Shown here piece by piece: positions 1 through 8,325 of a stretch of 64,000 nt of DNA. How positions within the stretch are numbered: position 1 is the stretch's first letter; every line of letters starts with the position of its first letter. Under the pieces are notes generated by a model. That model made no database searches, had not been told where the DNA came from, and was given only the letters and a program-made list of their open reading frames with translations. A program made the position numbers and the translations under genes. The stretch lies in the NCBI GenBank assembly GCA_963778375.1, contig CAVZTX010000017.1:50710-114709 (forward strand), in the 5' to 3' direction. This stretch comes from CAVZTX01 sp963778375. Lineage in GTDB: Bacteria; Chloroflexota; Ktedonobacteria; Ktedonobacterales; Ktedonobacteraceae.

Positions 1-2408
1 TAGGTGATTTCTTTGGCGCCTGTACCGGAGCTATCCATGCCCGCCCCCTGTTCCTCAGAGACCAACAGGAGAGAAAACGTTCTCGTCATAGGCATACCTG
101 CATAAGCTCCCTGTCTTTGTCCAATATGCAGGCGTTTCTGCGCGTCATCCCAATGCAATTCTATCGTCGAAAAGGCTCTGTCTTCGTAGCCATACGTATC
201 CCCCTCGTCCTCATAGAGCATAAAGGTGGAATCCTGTCCCTGGTAGATACGCAACTGGAGAGAGGAGTTCCTTCCGGCTTCCGCCGTCGATTGGATATGC
301 GGGCCAAAGGGTACAATGGATCCCGCGCGTACGAACAGTGGGAGGATCTCTAATGGGGCATCCGCTTCCACTGTTTGCGCTCCTAAAAACCGTCTCCCCG
401 TCCAGAAATCATACCAATTACTGCCTGCCGGTAAATAGATCTGGCGTGTCTGGGAACGCGGAGGGAGTGTTTGCGACCCGGGAAGATAGTACATAGGCTC
501 CGTGACCGGATTTACGAGAAATGCCGGCCCAAAGAGGTATTGATCGGCAATGTTGTAGACCTGGGAATCCTGCCGGAAATCGAAAGCCAGGGCGCGCAGC
601 ATCGTATAATCTTCCAGCGTCACTCGAGCGGCCAGTGAGTAGATGTAGGGCAAGAGATGGTAGCGTAACCGAATGAACGTTACCAGCGTATCATAGAAAC
701 GCGAACCGGGCTCCCCAAAGCGCCACACTTCACGCGGAGTGTCTGTTCCGTGAGAACGGAACAGAGGAAGAAAGGTCCCGTATTGGAAAAAGCGCACATA
801 AAATTCGCGGTAGCCGAGGTCCTCACATCCGTCTGGAAAGTCCCCATCCCAGAACCACAGGTCTTTTTTTGAGACAAAAAAGGCGCCAATATCTGCTGTC
901 CAGTAGGGTAAGCCGGTCACACAGAAATTGATGCCTGCCGCGATTTGCCGTTTGAACGTCTGCCACTTTGCCGAAATATCGCCTGACCAGGTGATGGTGC
1001 CATAACGCTGCTGCCCCGCGTATGCGGAACGGGTCAGATTGACGACCCGTTTGCTGCTGGTGGTCAGGCGCTGACCCTCATAGATGCCCCGGCTGTGCTG
1101 CAGCGAGTAGGCGTTGATATACTGGGGATCGAGGTACTTTTTTGCCTCTTCCGTATTTAATCTTCGGCGTTCTTCGGGTTCGGGTTTTGTATCGCCCGTC
1201 CAATCTGCTTCAAAAGGCTCGGTACAATCGCACCACCAGGCGTCCACACCCAGGGAGAAGAGTCCTTCGTTCGCCTGCTTCCAGTAGAGCGCTCTTGCCT
1301 GCTCATCAAAGGCATTGTACGTGACCTGGTCTCCCAGCAGAAAGCCGTGTTCGAGCATCTCTCGGTGGTTGGGGCCATGATTATTCATGGTTGGCCAGAT
1401 GGAAACCATCAGCCTGGCCTGTAAGCGGTGGAGTTCTTCTGTCATGGCCTGTGGGTTGGGGAAACGTGCTGGATCGAGGGATTTTTGCCCCCAGAAGTCT
1501 CCCGGCCAGGAACGCCAGTCGAGCACGATGCCGTCAAGGGGTACCTGGCGTTGTCGATATTCCTTGACCACCGAGATGAGTTCTTCCTGCGAAGCGTAGC
1601 GTTCTTTCGATTGGAGATAGCCAAAGACCCATTGCGGCAACATGGGGACCTTGCCGGTCAGGAAGCGGAAGCCCTGGATAATCTGATCAAATTCCGGCCC
1701 GTAGAGAAAATAAAAATCAAGTTCGTCGTGGATATCGCACCAGAGGAAAGACCCCTGCTCGTCATCATGAAAAGTCATCAGGGAATAACAATCCAGCAAG
1801 ATTCCATAGCCGTTGGTTGAGAGGAGCATCGGGACCACGGCTTTCAAATTTTCCTGATAGAGATCCTGGTGTGTTCCCCGAAGATTCAAGAAGCCTTCTT
1901 CATGCGACCCCAGGCCATACAGCGCTTCCCCCTCGCTCCATACGCATTCCAGCCGGGTGTGATAGGCTTGCCGGTCAACGACTTGCCTGACGCCTTCAAC
2001 CTTCACACGCGCCCCATCAGCGCCCTGGACATCTGCTCGTACCAGTGTCTCTTCAAAAATAGAGCGCAATACCGGTGCCGGGGTAAGTGTTTTCCCTCCT
2101 CGTTCAGGTTCTCTAGTCAGCACGTGACCCTGGCGATCGCGGTAGACGAACGCCGCTGTCTCTTTCTGAATCTGGATTTCGATGGCCAAGGTGGAAAAGG
2201 TGAGCAGGTGCGGCGTCTCTTGCACCTCGTAAGCGACTCCTGGCAGCGGCCGGGCCACAATCATAAGGCTTTCACGGGCGGATGGAGATGCTTCCAGGGT
2301 GTAACGCACGCGAACGATGTTGGCAGCATAGGGAATAAGTTGCAGGTCACCTTCGCTTGTTTCGATGCGGAGACCGTCCGGCTGTGCATCATATGAGGTT
2401 ACTTTCAA
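1..2408 (-). CDS. GH31 family alpha-glycosidase (alpha-xylosidase-like), 3' end beyond window
   Basis: The reading frame stays open for about 800 residues from a TTG at 2408 to the left edge of the window. An in-frame TGA lies upstream of this TTG with no ATG or GTG between, and GGGAG lies about ten bases before it, so TTG is the likely start. The protein has an N-terminal beta-sandwich and then a GH31 barrel. WWCDCTEP carries the expected nucleophile (about D394), and WSGD carries the expected acid/base (about D477). GH31 enzymes remove alpha-linked glucose or xylose from non-reducing ends. No signal peptide is visible, so it probably acts on imported oligosaccharides. It is last in an operon after the LacI regulator and the enolase-superfamily gene. 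Alpha-xylosidase is favoured over alpha-glucosidase because of the adjacent fucosidase operon, but substrate is inferred. Confidence 0.85.
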   Translation of the reverse strand, partial: MKVTSYDAQPDGLRIETSEGDLQLIPYAANIVRVRYTLEASPSARESLMIVARPLPGVAYEVQETPHLLTFSTLAIEIQIQKETAAFVYRDRQGHVLTREPERGGKTLTPAPVLRSIFEETLVRADVQGADGARVKVEGVRQVVDRQAYHTRLECVWSEGEALYGLGSHEEGFLNLRGTHQDLYQENLKAVVPMLLSTNGYGILLDCYSLMTFHDDEQGSFLWCDIHDELDFYFLYGPEFDQIIQGFRFLTGKVPMLPQWVFGYLQSKERYASQEELISVVKEYRQRQVPLDGIVLDWRSWPGDFWGQKSLDPARFPNPQAMTEELHRLQARLMVSIWPTMNNHGPNHREMLEHGFLLGDQVTYNAFDEQARALYWKQANEGLFSLGVDAWWCDCTEPFEADWTGDTKPEPEERRRLNTEEAKKYLDPQYINAYSLQHSRGIYEGQRLTTSSKRVVNLTRSAYAGQQRYGTITWSGDISAKWQTFKRQIAAGINFCVTGLPYWTADIGAFFVSKKDLWFWDGDFPDGCEDLGYREFYVRFFQYGTFLPLFRSHGTDTPREVWRFGEPGSRFYDTLVTFIRLRYHLLPYIYSLAARVTLEDYTMLRALAFDFRQDSQVYNIADQYLFGPAFLVNPVTEPMYYLPGSQTLPPRSQTRQIYLPAGSNWYDFWTGRRFLGAQTVEADAPLEILPLFVRAGSIVPFGPHIQSTAEAGRNSSLQLRIYQGQDSTFMLYEDEGDTYGYEDRAFSTIELHWDDAQKRLHIGQRQGAYAGMPMTRTFSLLLVSEEQGAGMDSSGTGAKEIT

Positions 2409-2469
2409 GATAGCATCTCCCGTGTCGTCTTCCCCGATAGGCGTTTCTCAGCGCCGGAGGAGGCTGCTT

Positions 2470-3552
2470 TTAGATTTGTTCCGCCAGGGTATTGCGGCCC
2501 TGTTGTTGCCAGAGGCGCTCGAATCCCAACCCGATGGTCTGGGGCGCGTGGACCAGCCCCTGAGCATCAACACATTCCTCTCGCACTACCGGATTGCTGA
2601 GCACCAGCGACTCATAGTAGGTGGTGTTGGAAATGGCCATGCACAGGTGTTGATGGATAAGCCCCGGTCCGTGAACTTCAGCGCGCAAGCGAAACGCGTC
2701 GGCCAGATGGGCAATGCGCATCGCGCCGGTAATGCCCCCGCGCAAGTTCCAGCTCGTGCGCACAAAGGTTGCACAACCTGCCGCAATAAAATCGGCGGTA
2801 TTCATATGCGCTCCGTCCGACGTTTCCGCCACATTCAACGGCACCTTCACTGACTGTGCGAGCTGCTTGTAGGCCGAGATACTGAATTCGCGCATCGGTT
2901 CTTCATACCAGAGGTAATCCGCCTCAGCAAGCGCATAGCCCAGGTAGATTGCGTCAGGAAGATCAAAACCGGCGGACCCGTCATACATCAGGGGAAGATC
3001 TGGCCCGACATGCGCACGTAAGGCCTGGCAGAGCCTAGCGTCCTGGCGAGCGTCCCCCCAGGCGTGTAGTTTGATCGCATGGTAGCCCAGCGCCAAGCAT
3101 TGATCGGCGACATCGAGATACTCTTCAATCGATGCAAAGGTCACGGTACTGGCATAGGCTGGAATGCTTTCCCGAAACCCGCCCAGCAGGCGGTACAGGG
3201 GCAGGCCCGCGGCTTTGCCCGCGATATCCCAGAGCGCGGCGTCGATGAGTCCATGGATGTAGATGGGAAATTCCTCCACTCTATCCAATTCCCACAGGCG
3301 ATGCCAGATCCATTCCCGTTGCAATGGGTTCTGTCCCACTAACTCGTCGCGCAATCGGCGTTCAACCAGGTCGGCGACGATCGACCCTCGTAGTACCGGA
3401 ACCACACCCTCAATTCCCTCATCCGTCTGGACGCGCAGAACTGCATGAATGCCAGGGCCATCAGATCCTGGCAAACCATTGCGCCAGCGAAAAGCAGGCT
3501 CAACAGCTCTGGCCGGACGAAGTTCTACCTGGATCCCGCGAATACGTATCAT
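2470..3552 (-). CDS. Mandelate racemase/muconate lactonizing family dehydratase or cycloisomerase (enolase superfamily)
   Basis: 360 residues, full length for the enolase superfamily. These enzymes abstract an alpha-proton from a carboxylate with Mg2+ bound. The N-terminal capping domain is followed by a barrel with KLHAWG (catalytic Lys and His on strand 2), metal ligands in MYDGS, WYEEP and AETSD, and EVHGPG near the end. The KxH pair and the late His resemble sugar-acid dehydratases or lactone cycloisomerases such as D-galactonate or D-galactaro-type enzymes, but the exact substrate cannot be read from sequence. It lies 50 bases downstream of the LacI gene and 62 bases upstream of the GH31 gene on the same strand, so co-transcription is likely. 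An aldonate derived from the sugar that the GH31 enzyme releases is a reasonable guess. Confidence 0.85.
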   Translation of the reverse strand: MIRIRGIQVELRPARAVEPAFRWRNGLPGSDGPGIHAVLRVQTDEGIEGVVPVLRGSIVADLVERRLRDELVGQNPLQREWIWHRLWELDRVEEFPIYIHGLIDAALWDIAGKAAGLPLYRLLGGFRESIPAYASTVTFASIEEYLDVADQCLALGYHAIKLHAWGDARQDARLCQALRAHVGPDLPLMYDGSAGFDLPDAIYLGYALAEADYLWYEEPMREFSISAYKQLAQSVKVPLNVAETSDGAHMNTADFIAAGCATFVRTSWNLRGGITGAMRIAHLADAFRLRAEVHGPGLIHQHLCMAISNTTYYESLVLSNPVVREECVDAQGLVHAPQTIGLGFERLWQQQGRNTLAEQI

Positions 3553-3602
3553 ATGTTTCCTTCTTGAGTGAATGAGGAAGTCACGGCTTCGACAAACCAG
3601 TC

Positions 3603-4631
3603 TTATGCTCGTGGTTTGTAGGGGCCGGTACTTTGCCGAATGGTTAAAGGGACTTGCAGTAAGGTCTGGGCCGGAAGGGTGTGGGGCTCATCGAGTTGTC
3701 GAATGAGCATCTCCGCGGCAAGTCGTCCGAGTTCCTGATAGGGAAAATCGATGGAGGTCATCACGGGATGCATCATTTCGGCCAGATGCGAGGGCAGCAT
3801 GGTCACTACAGAAAAATCCTCGGGAATACGCAGACCGCGTTCCTGAACAGCCCGCAAAATACTGCCGACCACCCAGGAATTGATAGTGATGATGCCGGTG
3901 AGAGCGGGCCTTTCCTCCAGAATGCTGCGCACCAGCTCATAGCCTTTCTGAGGATCGGGCGGACAGGGATAGGTCTGCCCGCGCAAACCGAGCCGGGCAA
4001 TGCTCTGTTCAAAGCTTTGCGTGGAACGGATTGCGTAGGCTGCTCCCTGGCTCATGGCCGGACCGATGTTCAGAAAGGCAATATCTTGATGCCCGAGTCC
4101 CGCCAGGTGCTCAACGCCGGTGCGTATGGCCGCAGGAAAATCCAGATCGACAAAACTCGTGCCATCGTTTTCGGGGGAATTGTCGTGACCATGGCCAATC
4201 ATGACGAAAGGGTACCCTCGTTCCTTCATGATGGCAACACGTGGGTCCTTCATGCGGATTTCCATCAGGATCACACCTTCGATGAAGCCTCGCTTGATCA
4301 TTTGCAACACGCCCTGATCTTGATCCTGGCTTGACCAGAGGAAGAGGCCATAGTTGCGTTCCGTCGTCACAGTGGACGCGCCTTCGATAAACTCCAACTG
4401 CAAAGCAGAAAGACCAGGGCCCGCGGCAGGATAGAGGATGCCGATGGTATGCGTACGCTTACTGCGCAGGGCCTGCCCCATGGCATGGGGCAGGTAATTC
4501 AACTCTTCGATGGCCTGTAAGACCCTGGCCCGAGCCTTTTCGGAGACGGGCCGTTTCCCGCTGAGGGTGTAGGAAACTGTGCTGACCGTGACTCCTGCTC
4601 GCTTAGCGACATCAACGATAGTAATACCCAC
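3603..4631 (-). CDS. LacI family transcriptional regulator
   Basis: 342 residues, the normal LacI/GalR length. The N-terminal helix-turn-helix (residues 3-25, VDVAKRAGVTVSTVSYTLSG) and hinge helix (about 48-58) are intact. A periplasmic-binding-protein-like sugar-sensing domain fills the rest. It is the first gene of a minus-strand operon and diverges from the CUT1 transporter/fucosidase operon. Two palindromes with the LacI-family core CGAAACGTTTCG or a close variant sit just after the -10 boxes of the two divergent promoters. The protein therefore probably represses both operons, including its own gene, until a sugar ligand binds. The ligand is not identifiable from sequence. Confidence 0.93.
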   Translation of the reverse strand: MGITIVDVAKRAGVTVSTVSYTLSGKRPVSEKARARVLQAIEELNYLPHAMGQALRSKRTHTIGILYPAAGPGLSALQLEFIEGASTVTTERNYGLFLWSSQDQDQGVLQMIKRGFIEGVILMEIRMKDPRVAIMKERGYPFVMIGHGHDNSPENDGTSFVDLDFPAAIRTGVEHLAGLGHQDIAFLNIGPAMSQGAAYAIRSTQSFEQSIARLGLRGQTYPCPPDPQKGYELVRSILEERPALTGIITINSWVVGSILRAVQERGLRIPEDFSVVTMLPSHLAEMMHPVMTSIDFPYQELGRLAAEMLIRQLDEPHTLPAQTLLQVPLTIRQSTGPYKPRA

Positions 4632-4672
4632 TGGATGACTTCCTTCTTTGTATCAAGGCTGTCTCTTTTTCA

Positions 4673-4724
4673 TACGAAACGTTTCTCTTCTTGTATTGTA
4701 AATTGTTTCCATTTTGGTTGTCAA
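4673..4724 (-). promoter_or_regulatory. Promoter and LacI-type operator of the lacI-enolase-GH31 operon
   Basis: Read on the minus strand, TTGACA (4724-4719) is followed after 18 bases by TACAAT (4700-4695). The palindrome-like TACGAAACGTTTCT (4673-4686) overlaps the predicted transcription start. This is a classic repressor position and suggests autoregulation by the first gene of the operon. The operator half-sites match those of the plus-strand operator at 4771-4786. Confidence 0.75.
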
Positions 4725-4727
4725 GCC

Positions 4728-4786
4728 TTGACTTTCTGCTTCGCTTTGACTATACTGATCTCTAGAGTGATGCGAAACGTTTCGCA
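4728..4786 (+). promoter_or_regulatory. Promoter and LacI-type operator of the CUT1 transporter/fucosidase operon
   Basis: TTGACT (4728-4733), a 17-base spacer and TATACT (4751-4756) form a near-consensus sigma-70 promoter. A perfect 16-base palindrome TGCGAAACGTTTCGCA lies at 4771-4786, just downstream of the expected start. The -35 box is only three bases from the divergent -35 box (4719-4724), so the two promoters are back to back. Confidence 0.8.
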
Positions 4787-5093
4787 TGAAAAAGAGATAG
4801 CAGAGATTTTTACTGGCCCGGCTTGCAGACAGAACATGCATGAAAGGAGGGTGGTTATCTCACGGATGAATTGTCATCCGTACTTACAGACGTAGGTATC
4901 TTTCGGGGTTCGTTTTTTTGTTGGCCGCCTGTGGTGGCGTTCATTCCTGACTACATCAGCCATGGCGCCTGGCGCTGTGGCTGGAGCAAGCATGCTGGCC
5001 GACGTCTGCCCATGCTCGTCTCATGTGAAGCGTTGTTGCTTATTTCGCGATGAGTGTTTCCCACTCATCGTCCCTGAGTTAGGAGTTTCTACG
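4787..5093 (+). other. Long untranslated leader with hairpin before the binding-protein gene
   Basis: About 300 bases separate the operator from the start codon at 5094, and no convincing gene is seen here. A 9-bp hairpin (CGATGAGTG at 5048-5056 with CACTCATCG at 5062-5070, five-base loop) lies just before the ribosome binding site TTAGGAG. It has no following U-run, so it is more likely an mRNA structure affecting translation or stability than a terminator. Confidence 0.4.
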
Positions 5094-6443
5094 ATGCAAC
5101 GCCTCTTTCGCGCACCCCTGCGCTTCCAGAAGCGCATGACGATCCCGCTTCTGGTCGCGCTCTTTTCGCTCTCGTCCATATTGCTCGCTGCCTGCGGCGG
5201 ATCTTCATCCAGCGGCGGATCTTCATCCAAAATCACCCTGACGGTACTTGAGAGCGTGGGTTGGGTCCATCAACCCGAGATGGATCTCGCCAAGCAGTTC
5301 GAGGCCAAGACTGGCATCCACATCCAATACCAGATCATCCCGGCCGCCAACTACTTCCAGGTCCTCAAAACCAAGCTCAACTCGGGCCAGGGACCGGACA
5401 TCTTCGGCGGTCAGAGCGGCGTGTCCGACCTGAAGGTCAACTACAACGTTGAGGCGAACGCCGTCGATCTGTCGAACCAGGAGTGGGTGAAGCGGGAAGA
5501 TCCGGCCGCTGTTTCCCAGGCGACCGTCAACGGCAAGGTGTATGGCCAGGAAATCTGGGACATCTACAGCGGGTATTGGGTCATCGTCTACAACAAGGAC
5601 ATCTTCCAGAAGGTGGGGATCACTAGCGTCCCGGCGACGTACAACGATTTCGTGGCCGATTGCGCCAAGATCAAGGCCGCCGGCATCACCCCGATCTACG
5701 AGCCAATCAGCGACGGATGGCATCACGTCCTGTGGTTCCCTGAGATCGGCGCCCGGATGGAGCAGCTCGAGCCTGGCCTCTATGCCAAGCTCAACGCGAA
5801 CCAGGCGACCCTCGCCGGTGACCCGGCCGCCAACACGGCCATGACCCAGATCAACGAGCTGTACCAGAAGGGGTACTTCGGTTCCAGCGCGTTGTCCGAC
5901 CAGTTCGCCAACACTGAAAAGGAGATGGCCAGCGGGAAGTTCGCGATGACGATCAATAGTCTTACCGAACCGGGCGCCATCAATGCCGCCTACCCGAGCG
6001 TCCAGGCGTCGAGCTTCGGCTTCTTCCCCCTCCCAATCCTCGACAACCAGTTGCTCCCGACGCACCCGGCGGCCCCGACCAATTTCATCTACTCGAAGGG
6101 GTCGCACATCGCGCAGGCCGAGCAGTACCTCGACTTCCTCGCTGAGCCGGCGAACCTGCAGTACTACGTCGACCACGATACCCTCTCGGAGACGGTGGAC
6201 TTCACAGGCGTCAAGGCCAAGTGGACGCAGGAACAGCAGGCGTTTCTCAACCAGTACCAGGCTGCAACGACCCTCGTCCTTCAGGACGGCGTCAACTACG
6301 TGAACCCGCAGTGGATCGACATCGGCAAGGACATGACCGCCATGTTCACGCGCCAGGAGACGCCCCATCAGGCGTTGGTGGCCACCGACACGCGGCGGAA
6401 GCAGGAGGCACAGGCCGCCCATGACTCGGCCTGGCAGCAGTAA
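5094..6443 (+). CDS. Sugar ABC transporter substrate-binding lipoprotein (CUT1, family 1)
   Basis: 449 residues from the ATG at 5094, preceded by TTAGGAG. An upstream in-frame ATG at 4962 has no ribosome binding site. The N-terminus has a positively charged start, a hydrophobic stretch and the lipobox LLAAC, then a Ser/Gly linker encoded by a 15-base direct repeat. The mature part is a family 1 extracellular solute-binding protein of the UgpB/MalE type, which captures oligosaccharides or glycerol-phosphate-like ligands for the two downstream permeases. No ATPase is encoded here, as is usual for CUT1 systems that share an MsiK-like ATPase. From about 5230 the gene turns strongly G/C-rich at third codon positions, unlike its neighbours, which suggests transfer from a high-GC donor. 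Confidence 0.92.
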   Translation: MQRLFRAPLRFQKRMTIPLLVALFSLSSILLAACGGSSSSGGSSSKITLTVLESVGWVHQPEMDLAKQFEAKTGIHIQYQIIPAANYFQVLKTKLNSGQGPDIFGGQSGVSDLKVNYNVEANAVDLSNQEWVKREDPAAVSQATVNGKVYGQEIWDIYSGYWVIVYNKDIFQKVGITSVPATYNDFVADCAKIKAAGITPIYEPISDGWHHVLWFPEIGARMEQLEPGLYAKLNANQATLAGDPAANTAMTQINELYQKGYFGSSALSDQFANTEKEMASGKFAMTINSLTEPGAINAAYPSVQASSFGFFPLPILDNQLLPTHPAAPTNFIYSKGSHIAQAEQYLDFLAEPANLQYYVDHDTLSETVDFTGVKAKWTQEQQAFLNQYQAATTLVLQDGVNYVNPQWIDIGKDMTAMFTRQETPHQALVATDTRRKQEAQAAHDSAWQQ

Positions 6444-6524
6444 CCATCGCTTGACCGACGAGCACTCTACGAGACCGGCTGGAGTGATGGCCGACCGGTC
6501 TCGCGAGCCAGCAGGACAGTAAAT

Positions 6525-7499
6525 ATGAATAGATCGACCGAAGTGGCCCGTGACACCTCAGTGCTGCCGGGGCAGGATCTTACTCTGCCCGGTAGTTCAT
6601 CCCGATCGGGCCGCTCCTATCGTCCGAGAAACAACTATCCAACGTGGTTCGCCGGTGGGGCACTCGTTCTGTATGGAGTGTTCGTCCTGCTGCCCAGCCT
6701 GCTGGGCCTCGGCTACTCGTTCACGGACTGGAGTGCCTACTCGACTGACCTCCACTGGGTAGGCCTCGCCAACTTCGCGACCATTTTCCAACCGAACTCG
6801 GAATACGTGGGCGCGATAGTGAACACGGTGATCTTCACCATCGCGACGATCATCCTCAAGACCGTCATCGCGCTCGCACTCGCCGTGCTGCTCACGAGCG
6901 GCGTCCGGCGGCTGGCCTACCTGTATCGAGCGCTCATCTACTTGCCAGCCTTGCTCCCGATGGTGGCCGTCGGCATCGTGTTCAAGTCGATCCTCGATCC
7001 CGATGTGGGCCTGCTCAACTCGACGCTCAGGTTGGTGGGACTTGGCTTCCTGGCTCAGCAATGGCTCACCAACGTCTCACTCGCCCTCTGGAGTGTGATC
7101 GGCGTCGACACCTGGAAGGGCGTTGGCTACATCATGGTGATCCTCATGGCCGGTCTCCTTGCAATTCCGCGCGACTACTACGAAGCGGCGAAGATCGACG
7201 GCGCTTCGGGCTGGCAGGCTTTCCGCTTCATTACCCTGCCGCTGCTCAGGCCCGTGCTCGCCGTGACGACCGTGCTCAACCTCCTGTACGCCCTGCGCGT
7301 GTTCGACATCGTCTACGTCCTGACAAACGGGGGACCCGGCTACGCGACTAGCACTGTCTACACCACGATCTTCGACGCGTTCTCGCTCGGCCAGTGGGGC
7401 GTCGCCACTGCCCTTTCCACCGTGTTCTTGATCGTGATGCTCGCACTCGGCTACGTGGTCCTTCGGGTCATGCGCCGACGGGAGGTTGCCTACTCATGA
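6525..7499 (+). CDS. Sugar ABC transporter permease, MalF-type (CUT1)
   Basis: 324 residues with six predicted membrane segments. The EAA loop that docks the ATPase is visible as YYEAAKIDGASGWQAFRFIT in the C-terminal half. The first 35 residues are a polar cytoplasmic tail. This subunit forms half of the membrane channel with the next gene. It starts 81 bases after the binding-protein gene and overlaps the next permease by four bases (ATGA), which indicates translational coupling. Codon use is markedly GC-rich at third positions, like the rest of the transporter. Confidence 0.93.
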   Translation: MNRSTEVARDTSVLPGQDLTLPGSSSRSGRSYRPRNNYPTWFAGGALVLYGVFVLLPSLLGLGYSFTDWSAYSTDLHWVGLANFATIFQPNSEYVGAIVNTVIFTIATIILKTVIALALAVLLTSGVRRLAYLYRALIYLPALLPMVAVGIVFKSILDPDVGLLNSTLRLVGLGFLAQQWLTNVSLALWSVIGVDTWKGVGYIMVILMAGLLAIPRDYYEAAKIDGASGWQAFRFITLPLLRPVLAVTTVLNLLYALRVFDIVYVLTNGGPGYATSTVYTTIFDAFSLGQWGVATALSTVFLIVMLALGYVVLRVMRRREVAYS

Positions 7500-8320
7500 A
7501 CCCATTGCGCTCGATCCGAACCACCGTCAACAACCTGCTAGCCAGCGGTGCCGGGCTGATCGCCCTCGCGCCGATCTACCTCGTCTTCACGAACGCACTG
7601 AAGACAGTGACTGACGCAAGCTCCATGAACGCCCAACCTCCGCTCAACCCGCAATGGGGCAACTTCGGTGCCGTCATCGACCAGGGCAACCTGGTGACGG
7701 CTTTCTCCAACAGCGTCCTGTATTCCTTCGCATCGACGATCCTCGCTGTTCTCCTTGCCGCTCTTGCCGCCTACGTTCTGGCTCGACACCGGAGTCGCCG
7801 CCACGAGATCATCTACTTGCTTCTCATCATGGGCATCGCCGTTCCGACGAACTACGTCACGCTCATCAAGGTGATGCAGTTGACGCATCTGATCGACACC
7901 CAGGTCGGAATCATCCTGGTCTACGCGGCGACGCAGATCCCGTTCGACGTCTTCCTGATCTACGCGTTCGTCGACTCGGTGCCCAGGGACCTCGATGAAG
8001 CGGCCTTCATCGACGGCTGCTCGCCGATGCGGGCCTTCTTTTCGATCATCCTTCCGATGTTGACGCCGGTGCTGGTGACCTGCGGGGTCCTCAACATCCT
8101 CAACGTCTGGAACGACTTCCTGACGCCGCTGTACCTGCTGGGCAACAGTGACAACTGGCCGATGACGCTGTCGGTCTACAACTTCTTCGGCCAGTACGAA
8201 TCGAACTGGGCGCTCATCTCCGCTGATGTCGTGCTCACGATCCTGCCCGTCATCCTCATCTACGTCGTCGCCCAGCGCTGGATCCTCTCCGGCCTGTCCG
8301 CTGGCGCGGTGAAGGGGTGA
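7496..8320 (+). CDS. Sugar ABC transporter permease, MalG-type (CUT1)
   Basis: 274 residues from the ATG at 7496, which overlaps the stop of the preceding permease (ATGA). There are six membrane segments, with an EAA-type loop visible as LDEAAFIDGCSPMRAFFSII. It pairs with the MalF-type subunit to form the translocation pore for the sugar delivered by the upstream lipoprotein. An in-frame extension to about 7394 would lie inside the preceding gene and has no ribosome binding site, so the shorter start is preferred. The high-GC third-position codon pattern ends with this gene. Confidence 0.93.
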   Translation: MNPLRSIRTTVNNLLASGAGLIALAPIYLVFTNALKTVTDASSMNAQPPLNPQWGNFGAVIDQGNLVTAFSNSVLYSFASTILAVLLAALAAYVLARHRSRRHEIIYLLLIMGIAVPTNYVTLIKVMQLTHLIDTQVGIILVYAATQIPFDVFLIYAFVDSVPRDLDEAAFIDGCSPMRAFFSIILPMLTPVLVTCGVLNILNVWNDFLTPLYLLGNSDNWPMTLSVYNFFGQYESNWALISADVVLTILPVILIYVVAQRWILSGLSAGAVKG

Positions 8321-8325
8321 GCGCA

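Noticed and set aside
66..85. Palindrome GAGAAAACGTTCTC resembling the LacI operator
   Set aside because: It lies deep in the GH31 coding region and the centre differs from the two promoter operators.
4635..4895. A Cys/Phe-rich small frame across the divergent promoters
   Set aside because: It overlaps both promoters and both operators and has no ribosome binding site.
5223..6422. A 399-residue open frame on the minus strand opposite the binding-protein gene
   Set aside because: It is an artefact of G/C-rich third codon positions. It is Arg/Val/Gly/Asp-rich, has no motifs, and the plus-strand protein is clearly real.
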